NCBI GenBank assembly: GCA_030041495.1
Contig: JASHNT010000113.1
Coordinates: 1-64,000 of the forward strand
Source: Bryobacteraceae bacterium
GTDB taxonomy: Bacteria; Acidobacteriota; Terriglobia; Bryobacterales; Bryobacteraceae
DNA: 64,000 nucleotides
Direction of reading: 5' to 3'
Part shown: positions 33,498 through 41,755 of the stretch, piece after piece
Layout: each line of letters begins with the position of its first letter
Numbering within the stretch: position 1 is the stretch's first letter
Program-made: the position numbers and the translations under genes
Notes under the pieces: model-generated
Databases searched by the model: none
What the model saw: only the letters and a program-made list of their open reading frames with translations
Told to the model about the DNA's origin: nothing

Positions 33498-34436
33498 TTG
33501 CCGAAAATCCTGATTATCGCCGACGATTTGACCGGAGCGGCGGACTGCGCCGCGGCTTCCGGGCTCGACGCCGTTGCCGTTTTGAACGATTCACGCGGGA
33601 TTCCGGCGGCGGAGGTAATCGCAATCGACGCGAACACGCGCCGCATGGATGCCGCAAGTGCGGCAGAAGAAACTGCCCGGACCGTTCGCACTCATCCGGC
33701 GAGCGTCGTGTACAAAAAGATTGACTCGACTCTGCGCGGCCACTTGCGCGAAGAGATTGCCGCGGCTTTGGAGGCGTATCGAGGCATGGGGCATCCGGAT
33801 GCCGTCGCCGTGATCGCGCCCGCGTTTCCGGCAATGGGCCGCATCACCAAGGGCGGGCGGCAATATGTGCGCGGGGTGCCCATCGGATGCGCCGGTTTGC
33901 CTGAGATCTGCGACGCTTCGAGTGACGAAGACCTGCGGGCGATTGTCGAGAAATGGAGAGGCAGTGACGTGCTGTGGGCAGGTTCGGCGGGGCTAATGAG
34001 CGCGCTGACGGCGGGCATGTTGAAGCCGCCGCGAGCGATCCCGAAGCTCGATGGGCCGATGCTGTTCGCGATCGGGAGTCACTCAGAGCGATCGCGGGAG
34101 CAGGTGGACGTGCTGCGTGAGTCGGGTGTCGCCAGCGAGGATCTTCTGGTGGGCGAAGCTCAAGCATTAGCGCGCAAGATCGCAGAGCGCCACGATCACA
34201 TTGGCGCGCTGGTGCTTACCGGAGGCGATACCGCGCGGGCGGTGCTGGAGGCGCTCGGCATCTTTGCCCTGCGCGTTCTCGGCGAAATTGAAATCGGCGT
34301 GCCCATCCTGATCGCCGAAGGCCCACGCCCGACGCTGGTGGTCACCAAGGCCGGCGATTTCGGCGATCACGAAACGCTCGCACGAGTCCGCGACTTCCTT
34401 CGGTCGCCGTCTCGGAAGGCTTCTCACGATAAATAG
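33498..34436 (+). CDS. Four-carbon acid sugar kinase (OtnK/DtnK-like), compact form
   Basis: A 312-residue member of the DUF1537 family. The nucleotide-side N-domain starts LIIADDLTGAADCA and has YKKIDSTLRGH and APAFPAMGR. The C-domain has WAGSAGLMSAL, IGSHSERSREQ and LVLTGGDTARAVL. Known members phosphorylate D-threonate, D-erythronate or related acids. Typical length is ~410-430; here the segment after RGVPIGCAGLPE is short, so a 50-70 residue internal part is missing. TTG start follows CCGGAG. It is 21 bases from a PdxA2-type gene. Confidence 0.82.
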   Translation: MPKILIIADDLTGAADCAAASGLDAVAVLNDSRGIPAAEVIAIDANTRRMDAASAAEETARTVRTHPASVVYKKIDSTLRGHLREEIAAALEAYRGMGHPDAVAVIAPAFPAMGRITKGGRQYVRGVPIGCAGLPEICDASSDEDLRAIVEKWRGSDVLWAGSAGLMSALTAGMLKPPRAIPKLDGPMLFAIGSHSERSREQVDVLRESGVASEDLLVGEAQALARKIAERHDHIGALVLTGGDTARAVLEALGIFALRVLGEIEIGVPILIAEGPRPTLVVTKAGDFGDHETLARVRDFLRSPSRKASHDK

Positions 34437-34457
34437 CCCGGTACAATTGATAAGCGG

Positions 34458-35435
34458 ATGACCCTCCCCCGCATCGCGATCACCATGGGCGACCCATCCG
34501 GCGTCGGCCCGGAGGTCGTGGTCAAGAGCCTCGCGCACGCGGAAGTCCGCGCCTTGTGCCGGCCCGTCGTTATCGGTGACGCACAGAGGCTGCACGATGC
34601 CGCGCGAATCTGCGGCATCTCGAGCGCGGTTCTTGAGGAATCTGAATGCGTCGATCTCAACAACGTTGCTTACGATCTTCCCTGGGGCAAGCTCTCCGCT
34701 GCCGCAGGTGACGCGGCGTTTCAATACGTCAAACGCGCTACGGAAATGGCGATGCGCGGAGAAGCCGGCGCCATCTGTACTGCGCCGCTCAACAAAGAAG
34801 CGATGCAAGCGGCCGGGCACATGTACCCCGGCCATACCGAACTTCTGGCGGAGCTCACCGGCACGCCCGAAGTCTCCATGCTGCTCATGACCGGGAGCCT
34901 TCGCGTGATTCATGTCACCACGCACATGGGCCTGCTCGATGCGATCGAGCGCATCGATGCCGGTCTGGTCGAACGCACTATTCGCCGCGGCGCTGAGGTT
35001 CTGAAGCGAGTTGGCCTCGTGCGCCGGAAGATCGGAGTCTGCGGCATCAATCCGCACGCCGGCGAACACGGACTTTTCGGCAGGGGTGAAGAACAGATCA
35101 AGATCATGCCCGCGATCGCCGCTTGCCGCGCTCGGGGCATCGACTTGGAAGGCCCGCTTCCCGCCGATACCCTGTTTTACCGCGCCAGGCGCGGCGATTT
35201 CGGCATGGTGGTCGCGATGTATCACGATCAGGGGCACGGGCCGGTGAAGGTGCTGGGGCTCGAATCCGGAGTCAACATTACGGTCGGACTGCCGGTCATC
35301 CGCACCTCGGTCGATCACGGAACCGCCTTCGACATCGCCGGCACGGGCCGCGCCGACGAGCGCAGTCTGCTGGAAGCGATACGCCAAGCGGCTGCTCTAG
35401 CTGTGCCCCAACCATCGCGCGAGAAGATGGAATAA
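34458..35435 (+). CDS. pdxA2: PdxA-family dehydrogenase, probably PdxA2 (4-phospho-D-threonate/erythronate)
   Basis: A 325-residue NAD-dependent metal enzyme of the PdxA family. Metal-site histidines are in YPGHTELLAELT, VTTHMGLLDAI and MYHDQGHGPVKVLG, and the C-terminus has DHGTAFDIAGTGRADE. In vitamin B6 synthesis PdxA oxidises 4-phosphohydroxy-L-threonine. Next to a DUF1537 kinase the known paralogue PdxA2 instead oxidatively decarboxylates 4-phospho-D-threonate or -erythronate to dihydroxyacetone phosphate. The gene pair favours the second role, but a dual role is not excluded. Confidence 0.85.
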   Translation: MTLPRIAITMGDPSGVGPEVVVKSLAHAEVRALCRPVVIGDAQRLHDAARICGISSAVLEESECVDLNNVAYDLPWGKLSAAAGDAAFQYVKRATEMAMRGEAGAICTAPLNKEAMQAAGHMYPGHTELLAELTGTPEVSMLLMTGSLRVIHVTTHMGLLDAIERIDAGLVERTIRRGAEVLKRVGLVRRKIGVCGINPHAGEHGLFGRGEEQIKIMPAIAACRARGIDLEGPLPADTLFYRARRGDFGMVVAMYHDQGHGPVKVLGLESGVNITVGLPVIRTSVDHGTAFDIAGTGRADERSLLEAIRQAAALAVPQPSREKME

Positions 35436-35472
35436 ATTATTAGAGCGGCTGGGCGCGACCAATCCCGGTCAC

Positions 35473-36210
35473 ATGAGGCTACTAATGCACGCACACATAC
35501 ACAAGTTCACGTTGGCTGCGGCAGGTTTGCTGGCGGCTGCTGTAGCGAGCGCTCAAGCTCCCACTTCCGGGCCGATCCTGAGCCTGACGGCGACTACGGA
35601 AAACATTAGCGGCGCGAAGGATTCGGTCCGTATCGACCTGTTGCGCTGGTCCACGGATGCGGAGCGCCAGGAAGCGCTAGGCGCATGGAACATGACGCTT
35701 CCGCCCCCACCGGCGCCGGCGGCCACGGGCCGAGGCGGACGCGGCGCGGACGGGGCTGCGGGCGGAGGCGGACGCGGAGGACGCGGCCGAGGGGGTAGAG
35801 GCGGCGCACCTGCGGCCGAAGTCCCTAGGACCCCGGCGGGCACGCTCGCCGCGGAGATCGGCAAGATGCCCACAGTGGGCTATCTGTGGTCCTCGGAAGT
35901 GGCCGGATATTCATTTCACTACGCGGTGAAACTTCCGGAAGCCAATGGCGGCCAGCGCATCCTTCTTATCACCGACCGCCGCCTGGGCGCGTGGAACGAT
36001 CGTTGGAAGCTTACGGCTCCCGGCGTCACGCCGGGTGAAGCGGCCGGCTACGACTTTTCGGTGATTGAGCTGCATCTGAACGCCAAGGACGAGGGCGACG
36101 GCAAGGCTTCATTAGCGGGGAAACTGGCTGTGGACGGCGCCGCTAAGGTGATCGCGCTGGACGATTACGCGTCGCTCCCGGTAATCTTCAAATCCGTGAA
36201 ACGAAAGTGA
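35473..36210 (+). CDS. Exported protein with Gly/Arg-rich segment
   Basis: A 245-residue protein with a signal peptide (LAAAGLLAAAVASAQA). Residues 86-111 are almost only Gly and Arg with some Ala (runs such as GRGGRG, AGGGGRGGRGRGG), flanked by Pro-rich and Ala-rich linkers. The two outer parts look like beta-rich halves of one domain (SVRIDLLRWSTDAERQEAL, and YSFHYAVKLPEANGGQRILL). This split suggests a flexible surface loop inserted in a folded domain. The family is unrecognised but resembles acidobacterial secreted proteins. It precedes a PQQ enzyme with similar Gly-rich insertions. Confidence 0.6.
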   Translation: MRLLMHAHIHKFTLAAAGLLAAAVASAQAPTSGPILSLTATTENISGAKDSVRIDLLRWSTDAERQEALGAWNMTLPPPPAPAATGRGGRGADGAAGGGGRGGRGRGGRGGAPAAEVPRTPAGTLAAEIGKMPTVGYLWSSEVAGYSFHYAVKLPEANGGQRILLITDRRLGAWNDRWKLTAPGVTPGEAAGYDFSVIELHLNAKDEGDGKASLAGKLAVDGAAKVIALDDYASLPVIFKSVKRK

Positions 36211-36336
36211 ACTTGGGGGACGTGTAACCTGCAATTCGGGCAGGGGCCTAAGTTCCGTGATACGCTGTTGTCACGCGGAAACTTCCGGCTCACGCGGATT
36301 TTCGCCCTAGTTTTTCGCTCTTTTGGAGGTTCTGCC

Positions 36337-38286
36337 ATGTCGCTTGCGTCACGGAGTTTGTTGCTGCTCGCCGCCGCCTCCCTCGGAGGGACCCTGTGGG
36401 CGCAACGCTCGCGCCAGGTGGATGACGCTCTGCTCAAATCGGGCAGCAAGAACGGCGACGAATGGGTCAGCTATGGCGTGAATTGGTCCGAGCAGCGCTA
36501 CAGCCCGCTCAAGGAGATCAACGACTCCAACATCTCGCGACTGGGTTTGGCCTGGACGTATGAAATTCCGGTTGCTCCCGGCAATTTTCAGGTGCACCAG
36601 GAAGCCACTCCGCTGGTGTTCAATGGCGTCCTTTATAGCATCACTCCCTGGAGCATCGTTTACGCCGTTGACCTCAAAACCAAAAAGGAGTTGTGGCGCT
36701 CCGATCCGGAAGTGAACCAGCAGGTCTGGACTTCGCGCATCTGCTGCGGCGTGGTGAATCGCGGCATCGCGATGTATGAGGGCAAGATCATCGCGCCGGC
36801 GGTGGATGGAAGGCTGCGCGCGCTGGACTCCGCGACCGGCCGCATCTTGTGGGAAACGCGTGTGTCGCCGGAGAACATGCCCTACACCATCACCATGGCT
36901 CCGCGAGTCATTAAAGGCGGCAAGGTGATCGTCGGGGTAAGCGGAGGCGAGTACGCCATCCGCGGCTTTTTCGCGGCATTCGACGTCAATACAGGAAAAC
37001 TGGCGTGGAAATTCTACACCGTGCCTGGCGATCCCTCCAAGCCGTTCGAGCAGCCTGAGCTCGCCATGGCCGCCAAGACCTGGAGCAAGGAATGGTGGAA
37101 GATAGGCGGAGGAGCGGCCGTCTGGAACGGATTCGCCTACGACGCCGATACTGACACCGTCTACGTCGGCACCGGCCAGCCGGGGCCATGGACCGACTTT
37201 TCGCGCGGCGAAGGCGATAATCTATTCGCCAATTGCATCCTGGCCGTGAAAGGCGCCACCGGCAAGCTGGTCTGGTATTACCAGGAAGTTCCCGGCGACG
37301 ATTGGGACTACGATTCCATCGCCGATCTGATGCTGACGGATCTCAAGATCGACGGGAAGACTCGCAAAGTCATCATGCACTCGCCCAAGGACGGATTCTT
37401 CTATGTCCTCGACCGCAGTACGGGTCAATTGATTTCCGCGGATCCGATCACCAAGATCACTTGGGCCACGGGCATCGATCTGAAGACCGGCAAGCCGCAG
37501 GTGAATCCGTTGGCTCGTTATGGCAAGGATACCGTGAAAGTAATGCCGGGTCCTTCCGGCGGTCACGTGTGGCCGCCCTGGTCTTACAGTCCGCTCACCG
37601 GCTTGGTGTACATTCCGGGCACTGCAGGCGGAAGCTACAACTATCAGGCCGATCCTAATTTTGTTCCGCAGCCTACCGACGTCGGTCCCACCGGCCGCGG
37701 GGTGATGAACATGGGAACCGGCCGTGGAGCGGGCGGAGGCCAGCTGGCGCGAGGCGCAGGCCGCGGCGGGGCCACGCCTGACGCCCTGCCCGATGCCGTG
37801 CAAGCCGCCACCGGTACGGGCAAGGCTGCTGCGCCCGCAGGCCCCATCGACATTCCGAATCCGATCGGCCCCGGCGGTCCAACCGGCAACGTGCTGTATG
37901 CCTGGGACCCGGTCGCCAAAAAGGAGCGCTGGCGCGCGGAGGGCGCGGGAGCCGGCCCGTTCTCGGGAGGAGCGCTCGCCACGGCAGGCAATCTGGTAAT
38001 GTCTTCGGTGAATGACCGGCTGATGATTTTCCGCGCCGACACCGGCGAGAAACTGCGCGAGATCAACTGCCACATTTCGCAGATGGGACCGCCCATCAGC
38101 TTTGTGATCGACGGCAAGCAGTACATTGCCGTCTCCGGCGCGCCCGGCAGCGCAAATCCTTTCGGCGGCGGCGGAGGCGGCCGGGGCGCGGCCAACGCTC
38201 CGCGACAACCCGCGAAGCTGTTTGTTTTCGCGCTGGACGGCACGGAGTCTTTGGATCCTCCGGCAGCGCCGCCCGCGGCAAACTGA
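36337..38286 (+). CDS. PQQ-dependent dehydrogenase with Gly-rich insertions
   Basis: A 649-residue exported quinoprotein, larger than the one at 31934. GGAGGT seven bases before ATG 36337 and a signal peptide (LLLLAAASLGGTLWAQ) fix the start; an in-frame TTG at 36268 is untypical. EWVSYGVNWSEQRYSPL opens the propeller, and the vicinal Cys pair is in SRICCGVVNRG. A ~65-residue Gly/Ala/Pro insertion (about 37690-37880) and a Gly-run near the C-terminus (FGGGGGGRG) break the fold between blades. No heme motif is present, so an external cytochrome is needed. Substrate unknown, probably an alcohol or aldose. Confidence 0.87.
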   Translation: MSLASRSLLLLAAASLGGTLWAQRSRQVDDALLKSGSKNGDEWVSYGVNWSEQRYSPLKEINDSNISRLGLAWTYEIPVAPGNFQVHQEATPLVFNGVLYSITPWSIVYAVDLKTKKELWRSDPEVNQQVWTSRICCGVVNRGIAMYEGKIIAPAVDGRLRALDSATGRILWETRVSPENMPYTITMAPRVIKGGKVIVGVSGGEYAIRGFFAAFDVNTGKLAWKFYTVPGDPSKPFEQPELAMAAKTWSKEWWKIGGGAAVWNGFAYDADTDTVYVGTGQPGPWTDFSRGEGDNLFANCILAVKGATGKLVWYYQEVPGDDWDYDSIADLMLTDLKIDGKTRKVIMHSPKDGFFYVLDRSTGQLISADPITKITWATGIDLKTGKPQVNPLARYGKDTVKVMPGPSGGHVWPPWSYSPLTGLVYIPGTAGGSYNYQADPNFVPQPTDVGPTGRGVMNMGTGRGAGGGQLARGAGRGGATPDALPDAVQAATGTGKAAAPAGPIDIPNPIGPGGPTGNVLYAWDPVAKKERWRAEGAGAGPFSGGALATAGNLVMSSVNDRLMIFRADTGEKLREINCHISQMGPPISFVIDGKQYIAVSGAPGSANPFGGGGGGRGAANAPRQPAKLFVFALDGTESLDPPAAPPAAN

Positions 38287-38325
38287 CTCCCTCGTGGCCG
38301 CCGGGAATCTTAAAGAAGCAGCCGC

Positions 38326-39027
38326 GTGAGTCTGCCGGTCGCCATTCTGGCCGGCGGCTTGGCCACGCGGCTTCGTCCGGTCACCGAGAAAATTCCCAAG
38401 TCGCTGATCGAAATCGACGGCGAGCCTTTTTTGGCGCATCAGCTTCGGCTGCTCCACTCGCGCGGGATTGGCCGCGCAGTGCTTTGCGTTGGCTACTTGG
38501 GCGAAACGATTCGCGATTTCGCGGGCTCAGGTGAACGCTTTGGCATGGAGCTGGACTATTCTTTCGACGGCCCGGTGCTGCGTGGCACCGGCGGAGCCAT
38601 TCATCAGGCGCTCCCGCTTCTGGGCGATGCGTTCTTCGTTCTGTACGGAGATTCGTACCTGCCGTGCGACTACGCTCGCGTCGAGCAGGCGTTCCACGCC
38701 AGCGGAAAAACGGGATTGATGACCGTGTACCAGAACTCGGGCCGGTGGGATTCGAGCAACGTCGAGTTCGCCGTCGGTCGCATCCTGGCGTACGACAAGC
38801 GCTCGCGCACGCCACGAATGCGCCACATCGATTACGGATTGGGCGTTTTCTCGCAAACTGCGTTCGCGGCGATTGAGCCCGGCTCGGTTTGCGATCTCGC
38901 GGAAATTTACCAAAAACTGCTCGCCAGTGATCAGCTTGCCGGCTGCGAAATCCACGAGCGTTTCTACGAAATCGGCTCGCGCGAAGGCATCGAGGATTTG
39001 ACCCGCCTGTTGCGTGGAATGCGCTAG
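38326..39027 (+). CDS. Sugar-phosphate nucleotidyltransferase (HddC-like)
   Basis: A 233-residue nucleotidyltransferase. The N-terminal signature is ILAGGLATRLRPVTEKIPKS, followed by VLRGTGGAIHQAL and LYGDSYLPCD (metal-binding Asp). Length and pattern fit single-domain guanylyl/uridylyltransferases such as heptose-1-phosphate guanylyltransferase (HddC) or MurNAc-type enzymes, rather than RfbA. It would make a nucleotide sugar for surface polysaccharide. GTG start at 38326. No heptose pathway genes are adjacent, so the sugar is unknown. Confidence 0.8.
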   Translation: MSLPVAILAGGLATRLRPVTEKIPKSLIEIDGEPFLAHQLRLLHSRGIGRAVLCVGYLGETIRDFAGSGERFGMELDYSFDGPVLRGTGGAIHQALPLLGDAFFVLYGDSYLPCDYARVEQAFHASGKTGLMTVYQNSGRWDSSNVEFAVGRILAYDKRSRTPRMRHIDYGLGVFSQTAFAAIEPGSVCDLAEIYQKLLASDQLAGCEIHERFYEIGSREGIEDLTRLLRGMR

Positions 39028-39128
39028 CCAAAGAAAGCACGCCGCTTCCACTGCATCACTCACCGGCAGTATTCATTCACTTTTTTCGCAGACCTACACT
39101 GAGGGCGGAGGAAGGAGAGGATAACGCC

Positions 39129-39413
39129 ATGAGACATCCAGTGCGGGCTTTAACTTGGACCACGGCTCTGTTGTGGGCCGGTTGCATGCTGCTGATCGGT
39201 CTGATTAATCTGGCCGACCCACGCTATGGCGGAGAATTTCTGCGCATGATGAGCTCCATCTATCCCGGTGCGGATACGACTCGCACGCTGGGCAGTGTTC
39301 TGCTGGGCACGGTGTATGGGTTTGTGGATGGGGCCATCGCGGGATGGCTGTTCGGACTTGTGGCCCAGGCCTTCGGCCGGGACCACGCATCACATACCGG
39401 GACGGCTCACTAA
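39129..39413 (+). CDS. Small two-helix membrane protein
   Basis: A 94-residue protein with two predicted transmembrane helices (TTALLWAGCMLLIGLINLA and VLLGTVYGFVDGAIAGWLF) and a short His-rich tail (GRDHASHTGTAH). GGAAGGAGAGGA precedes the ATG. The layout (two helices, GxxxDG in the second) resembles a bacteriophage-holin-like or small uncharacterised DUF family, which I cannot name safely. It is 30 bases before the next gene on the same strand, so probably co-transcribed. Confidence 0.6.
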   Translation: MRHPVRALTWTTALLWAGCMLLIGLINLADPRYGGEFLRMMSSIYPGADTTRTLGSVLLGTVYGFVDGAIAGWLFGLVAQAFGRDHASHTGTAH

Positions 39414-39442
39414 AGCGAGCCGCCCGAAGGGAGGTAAATTCA

Positions 39443-39922
39443 ATGCAATTTGCGAAATGGACAGTAGTTGTGCTGGGCGCACTATGCGCTGCGCCGCTTC
39501 TGGCGACGCAGGCCGCCACGCCTGTGGCTTCCCAACCGGAGACCAAATCCGCCGGCTGGCTGTTGCAGGAGGTGAAAGCCGAAGCGCAGACGATCGAGAT
39601 GCACGCGAACCGTTTGGAGCGCATGGCCAAGGACTCCGACACGCAATGGGTTCAGTTCGACCAGCAGTGGAACGAAATCAAGCCGGCCCAGGAAGCCCTC
39701 CAAGCGCACATTTGGCGGCTGGAGGCGATGAGCTCTTCGCTCTCCGCCCAGCAGCGCAAGGCTCTGGACGATAGCAAGCAGGCTGCGCAGCAGATTTCGG
39801 CTCGCACCAGACAGTTGTTCAAGATGATCGATCAACAAGGGGCCAACTTGAATTCGTCGAGCTTCCGCACGGATGCGCAAACGCTTGTCAAGGATGCGCA
39901 GAACGCGGCGCGAGCCTCGTAG
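39443..39922 (+). CDS. Exported helical hypothetical protein
   Basis: A 159-residue protein with a signal peptide (TVVVLGALCAAPLLATQAA). The mature part is nearly all charged and amphipathic helix, rich in Gln, Ala and Lys (EVKAEAQTIEMHANRLERMA, HIWRLEAMSSSLSAQQRK, QAAQQISARTRQLFKMID), so it probably forms a coiled coil or helical bundle in the periplasm. ATG 39443 is chosen because GGGAGGTA lies just before it and the signal peptide begins there. No family recognised. Confidence 0.6.
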   Translation: MQFAKWTVVVLGALCAAPLLATQAATPVASQPETKSAGWLLQEVKAEAQTIEMHANRLERMAKDSDTQWVQFDQQWNEIKPAQEALQAHIWRLEAMSSSLSAQQRKALDDSKQAAQQISARTRQLFKMIDQQGANLNSSSFRTDAQTLVKDAQNAARAS

Positions 39923-40229
39923 GAGAGGCTGAAGTAGCCGCTCAACAGGAACCTCATGAGCGTTCCGCGGCTGGCCGAAAGCCGCGACTCAGCCGGCTGC
40001 CGGTATGCCATATCGACTACCGGGCCGAGGAGCATATTCTTTCCGTATGACGGTGGCATTCAATGCATCACCGCAAATACAACTTATTATGCAACGCAGC
40101 ACGGATTCAAAGAATCCAATCGTGAAGGCATTCTTGCGGCCCGCGTAAGAATTACGGAAATAACCTGTAGACGGTATCGCGTATGCCCACCCCACATTTT
40201 TACCCTTGAAGTGTGAGGTGGACAAAACT
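39923..40229. other. Intergenic region with stem-loop
   Basis: A 307-base gap without a convincing gene. CGCGGCT (39966-39972) and AGCCGCG (39980-39986) form a 7-base stem with a 7-base loop, directly followed by the palindrome CAGCCGGCTG (39990-39999); this may end transcription from the upstream gene, although no T-run follows. The rest is more AT-rich than its surroundings (about 40060-40205) and probably holds the promoter of the next gene. I see no clear -35/-10 pair. Confidence 0.45.
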
Positions 40230-40892
40230 ATGAAGCGATTGTCTGTACTATCAATTGTTACTTGTTTGGGCTTTGTGGCAGTGGGAGTGATCCCGGCTCT
40301 CCAAGCCGATCCGGTCAAGCACGCCACTAGGGTTACGTTCGGCGCTCCCACGGAGATCCCCGGCATGGTGCTTTCGCCGGGAACCTACGTGATGAAAGTT
40401 CCCGATCCCTACACCCACCGGGACATGGTGGGCTTTTACAACCCGGATGAGTCGCATCTGTACAAGCTGGTGCGCACGATTCCCGCGTATCGCTTGAATG
40501 TGACCGACAAAACGTCGATCACGTTTGAAGAGCGCGCCAATGGCGCTCCCGAAGCGATCCACAAGTGGTTCTATCCGGATGACCACTGGGGCTATGAGTT
40601 CGTCTACTCGAAAGCCGGAGCTTTACCGCAGGTCGCGGAAGCAACTCCTCCACCGCCTCCTGCCGTGACGCCCGCGCCGCAGCCGCAGCCAGCTCCGCAA
40701 CCGGTAGCGCAAACGCCTCCGCCGCCTCCTCCGGTTGAAGTTGCACAAGCGGCGCCTCCGCCAGCTCCTGCTCCTCAGCCAGCTCCGGCTCCGGCACAAG
40801 AGCTGCCAAAAACCGCCAGCGATTATCCCTTGGTGTTGAGCGCTGGTGTACTGCTGCTTGCCGGAGGCTTATGGTTGCGCGTGAAAGCGTAG
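40230..40892 (+). CDS. Exported protein with Pro-rich linker and LPxTA C-terminal sorting-like signal
   Basis: A 220-residue protein with a signal peptide (LSIVTCLGFVAVGVIPALQA). A beta-rich domain follows (residues 25-130; ATRVTFGAPTEIPGMVLSPG, GTYVMKVPD), then a ~65-residue Pro/Ala/Gln linker. The end is LPKTASDYPLV, a hydrophobic helix and a basic RVKA. This tripartite end is like a Gram-positive sortase signal (LPxTG) but with Ala, seen by me in other acidobacterial proteins from memory. ATG 40230 gives the better signal peptide; a GTG at 40206 is in frame. Confidence 0.65.
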   Translation: MKRLSVLSIVTCLGFVAVGVIPALQADPVKHATRVTFGAPTEIPGMVLSPGTYVMKVPDPYTHRDMVGFYNPDESHLYKLVRTIPAYRLNVTDKTSITFEERANGAPEAIHKWFYPDDHWGYEFVYSKAGALPQVAEATPPPPPAVTPAPQPQPAPQPVAQTPPPPPPVEVAQAAPPPAPAPQPAPAPAQELPKTASDYPLVLSAGVLLLAGGLWLRVKA

Positions 40893-40928
40893 GTTGCCAA
40901 AGATAGCCTGAGATATCGCCGCCGGTGA

Positions 40929-41486
40929 CTAAAACGCCGGCGGCGACATCGCTATTACGCGATCGTCCATCAGCGTCACGCTGCCACTGAGAGTGGAAGC
41001 GGAGTGGATGTCAGGCTGGTAGTACAACACGCGGGAATCGGTTACCGATTGCACTCTGGAGGGCATCCCCAGGATTTGCACCACCTGCGCCTCCGACATT
41101 CCGGCCTTGATCAGACTCCAGTTCGACGGTAACGTCCAAGCCGGCGTGAGGTCGGGAATCGGCTTGGGAGCGGGCATCAGGAACGCCTGTATTGCGCGGA
41201 TGCTTTTCTCCAGTTCCGCAATTTTCTTGTTTTCATCGGCGACCAACTGCTTGAGATCCTGAATCTGTTTGACCAGTGCGTTGGTCTGTGCATCCCCTTT
41301 CGGCGACGGCTCTTGCGTGGCCTCGTCTGGCGCCACGTTTCCTTGCGCGGCGTCTCCCGGGGCAGCGTTTGCCTGTGCGGCATCTCCCTGTGCGGGGTTT
41401 CCTTGAGCGGCGTTTCCTTGAGCAACGACAGGCAAATAGCCGGAATACAAGACTCCTATCAGGCAGAGAATCAAAGTGCGAGGCAT
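40929..41486 (-). CDS. Exported protein with pentapeptide repeat and BamE-like C-terminus
   Basis: A 185-residue protein with a signal peptide (LILCLIGVLYSGYLPVVA). Residues 22-56 are seven imperfect 5-residue units (AQGNA/AQGDA type). A coiled coil follows (LVKQIQDLKQLVADENKKIA, then ELEKSIRAIQAFL). The C-terminus, SLIKAGMSEAQVVQILGMPS then LYYQPD, resembles the SmpA/BamE or small outer-membrane lipoprotein fold. There is no lipobox. It may be a periplasmic envelope component; the role is not known. It is convergent with the LPxTA gene. Confidence 0.6.
   Translation of the reverse strand: MPRTLILCLIGVLYSGYLPVVAQGNAAQGNPAQGDAAQANAAPGDAAQGNVAPDEATQEPSPKGDAQTNALVKQIQDLKQLVADENKKIAELEKSIRAIQAFLMPAPKPIPDLTPAWTLPSNWSLIKAGMSEAQVVQILGMPSRVQSVTDSRVLYYQPDIHSASTLSGSVTLMDDRVIAMSPPAF
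41319..41423. repeat. 15-base tandem repeat (coding)
   Basis: About seven imperfect 15-base units inside the 40929-41486 gene encode AQGNA, AQGNP, AQGDA, AQANA, APGDA, AQGNV and APDEA. The units have diverged, so it is an old expansion; because 15 is a multiple of three, copy-number change would keep frame. Confidence 0.75.
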
Positions 41487-41683
41487 ACTTCTCCTCCGCC
41501 CCTATCATTGCACTTGAGTTGCCCCGGCGGCATCTCTACGAGGCGCGTTTATTCAGACTCGAAGCCAAGATCAGCGCTCGAAGATCGGCCCGAATGTTCC
41601 ACGAGAGTCAGGTCCGAGAAGCTGCCATCAATTTCCTGCCACATCGACCAGTTGCGCGTGTCCAGCTCTCTCTCACGGACTTG

Positions 41684-41719
41684 GATTAGGCGCGCCCCGC
41701 TTGCACGGGAGGCCTAATC
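41684..41719. terminator. Nested hairpin downstream of modC (possible terminator)
   Basis: GATTAGGC (41684-41691) pairs with GCCTAATC (41712-41719), and inside it CCCG pairs with CGGG around CTTGCA. It lies about 37 bases after the modC stop. There is no T-run on either side, so it may instead protect the mRNA 3' end or need Rho. Confidence 0.4.
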
Positions 41720-41755
41720 TCACGTCGTCGAAGGCAAACCGCTTTTGAGTGGAGG

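Noticed and set aside
34167-38457. Long minus-strand frames opposite pdxA2 (34167-35387) and the PQQ enzyme (37222-38457)
   Set aside because: Antisense shadows with no start context or domain; the plus-strand genes have clear families.
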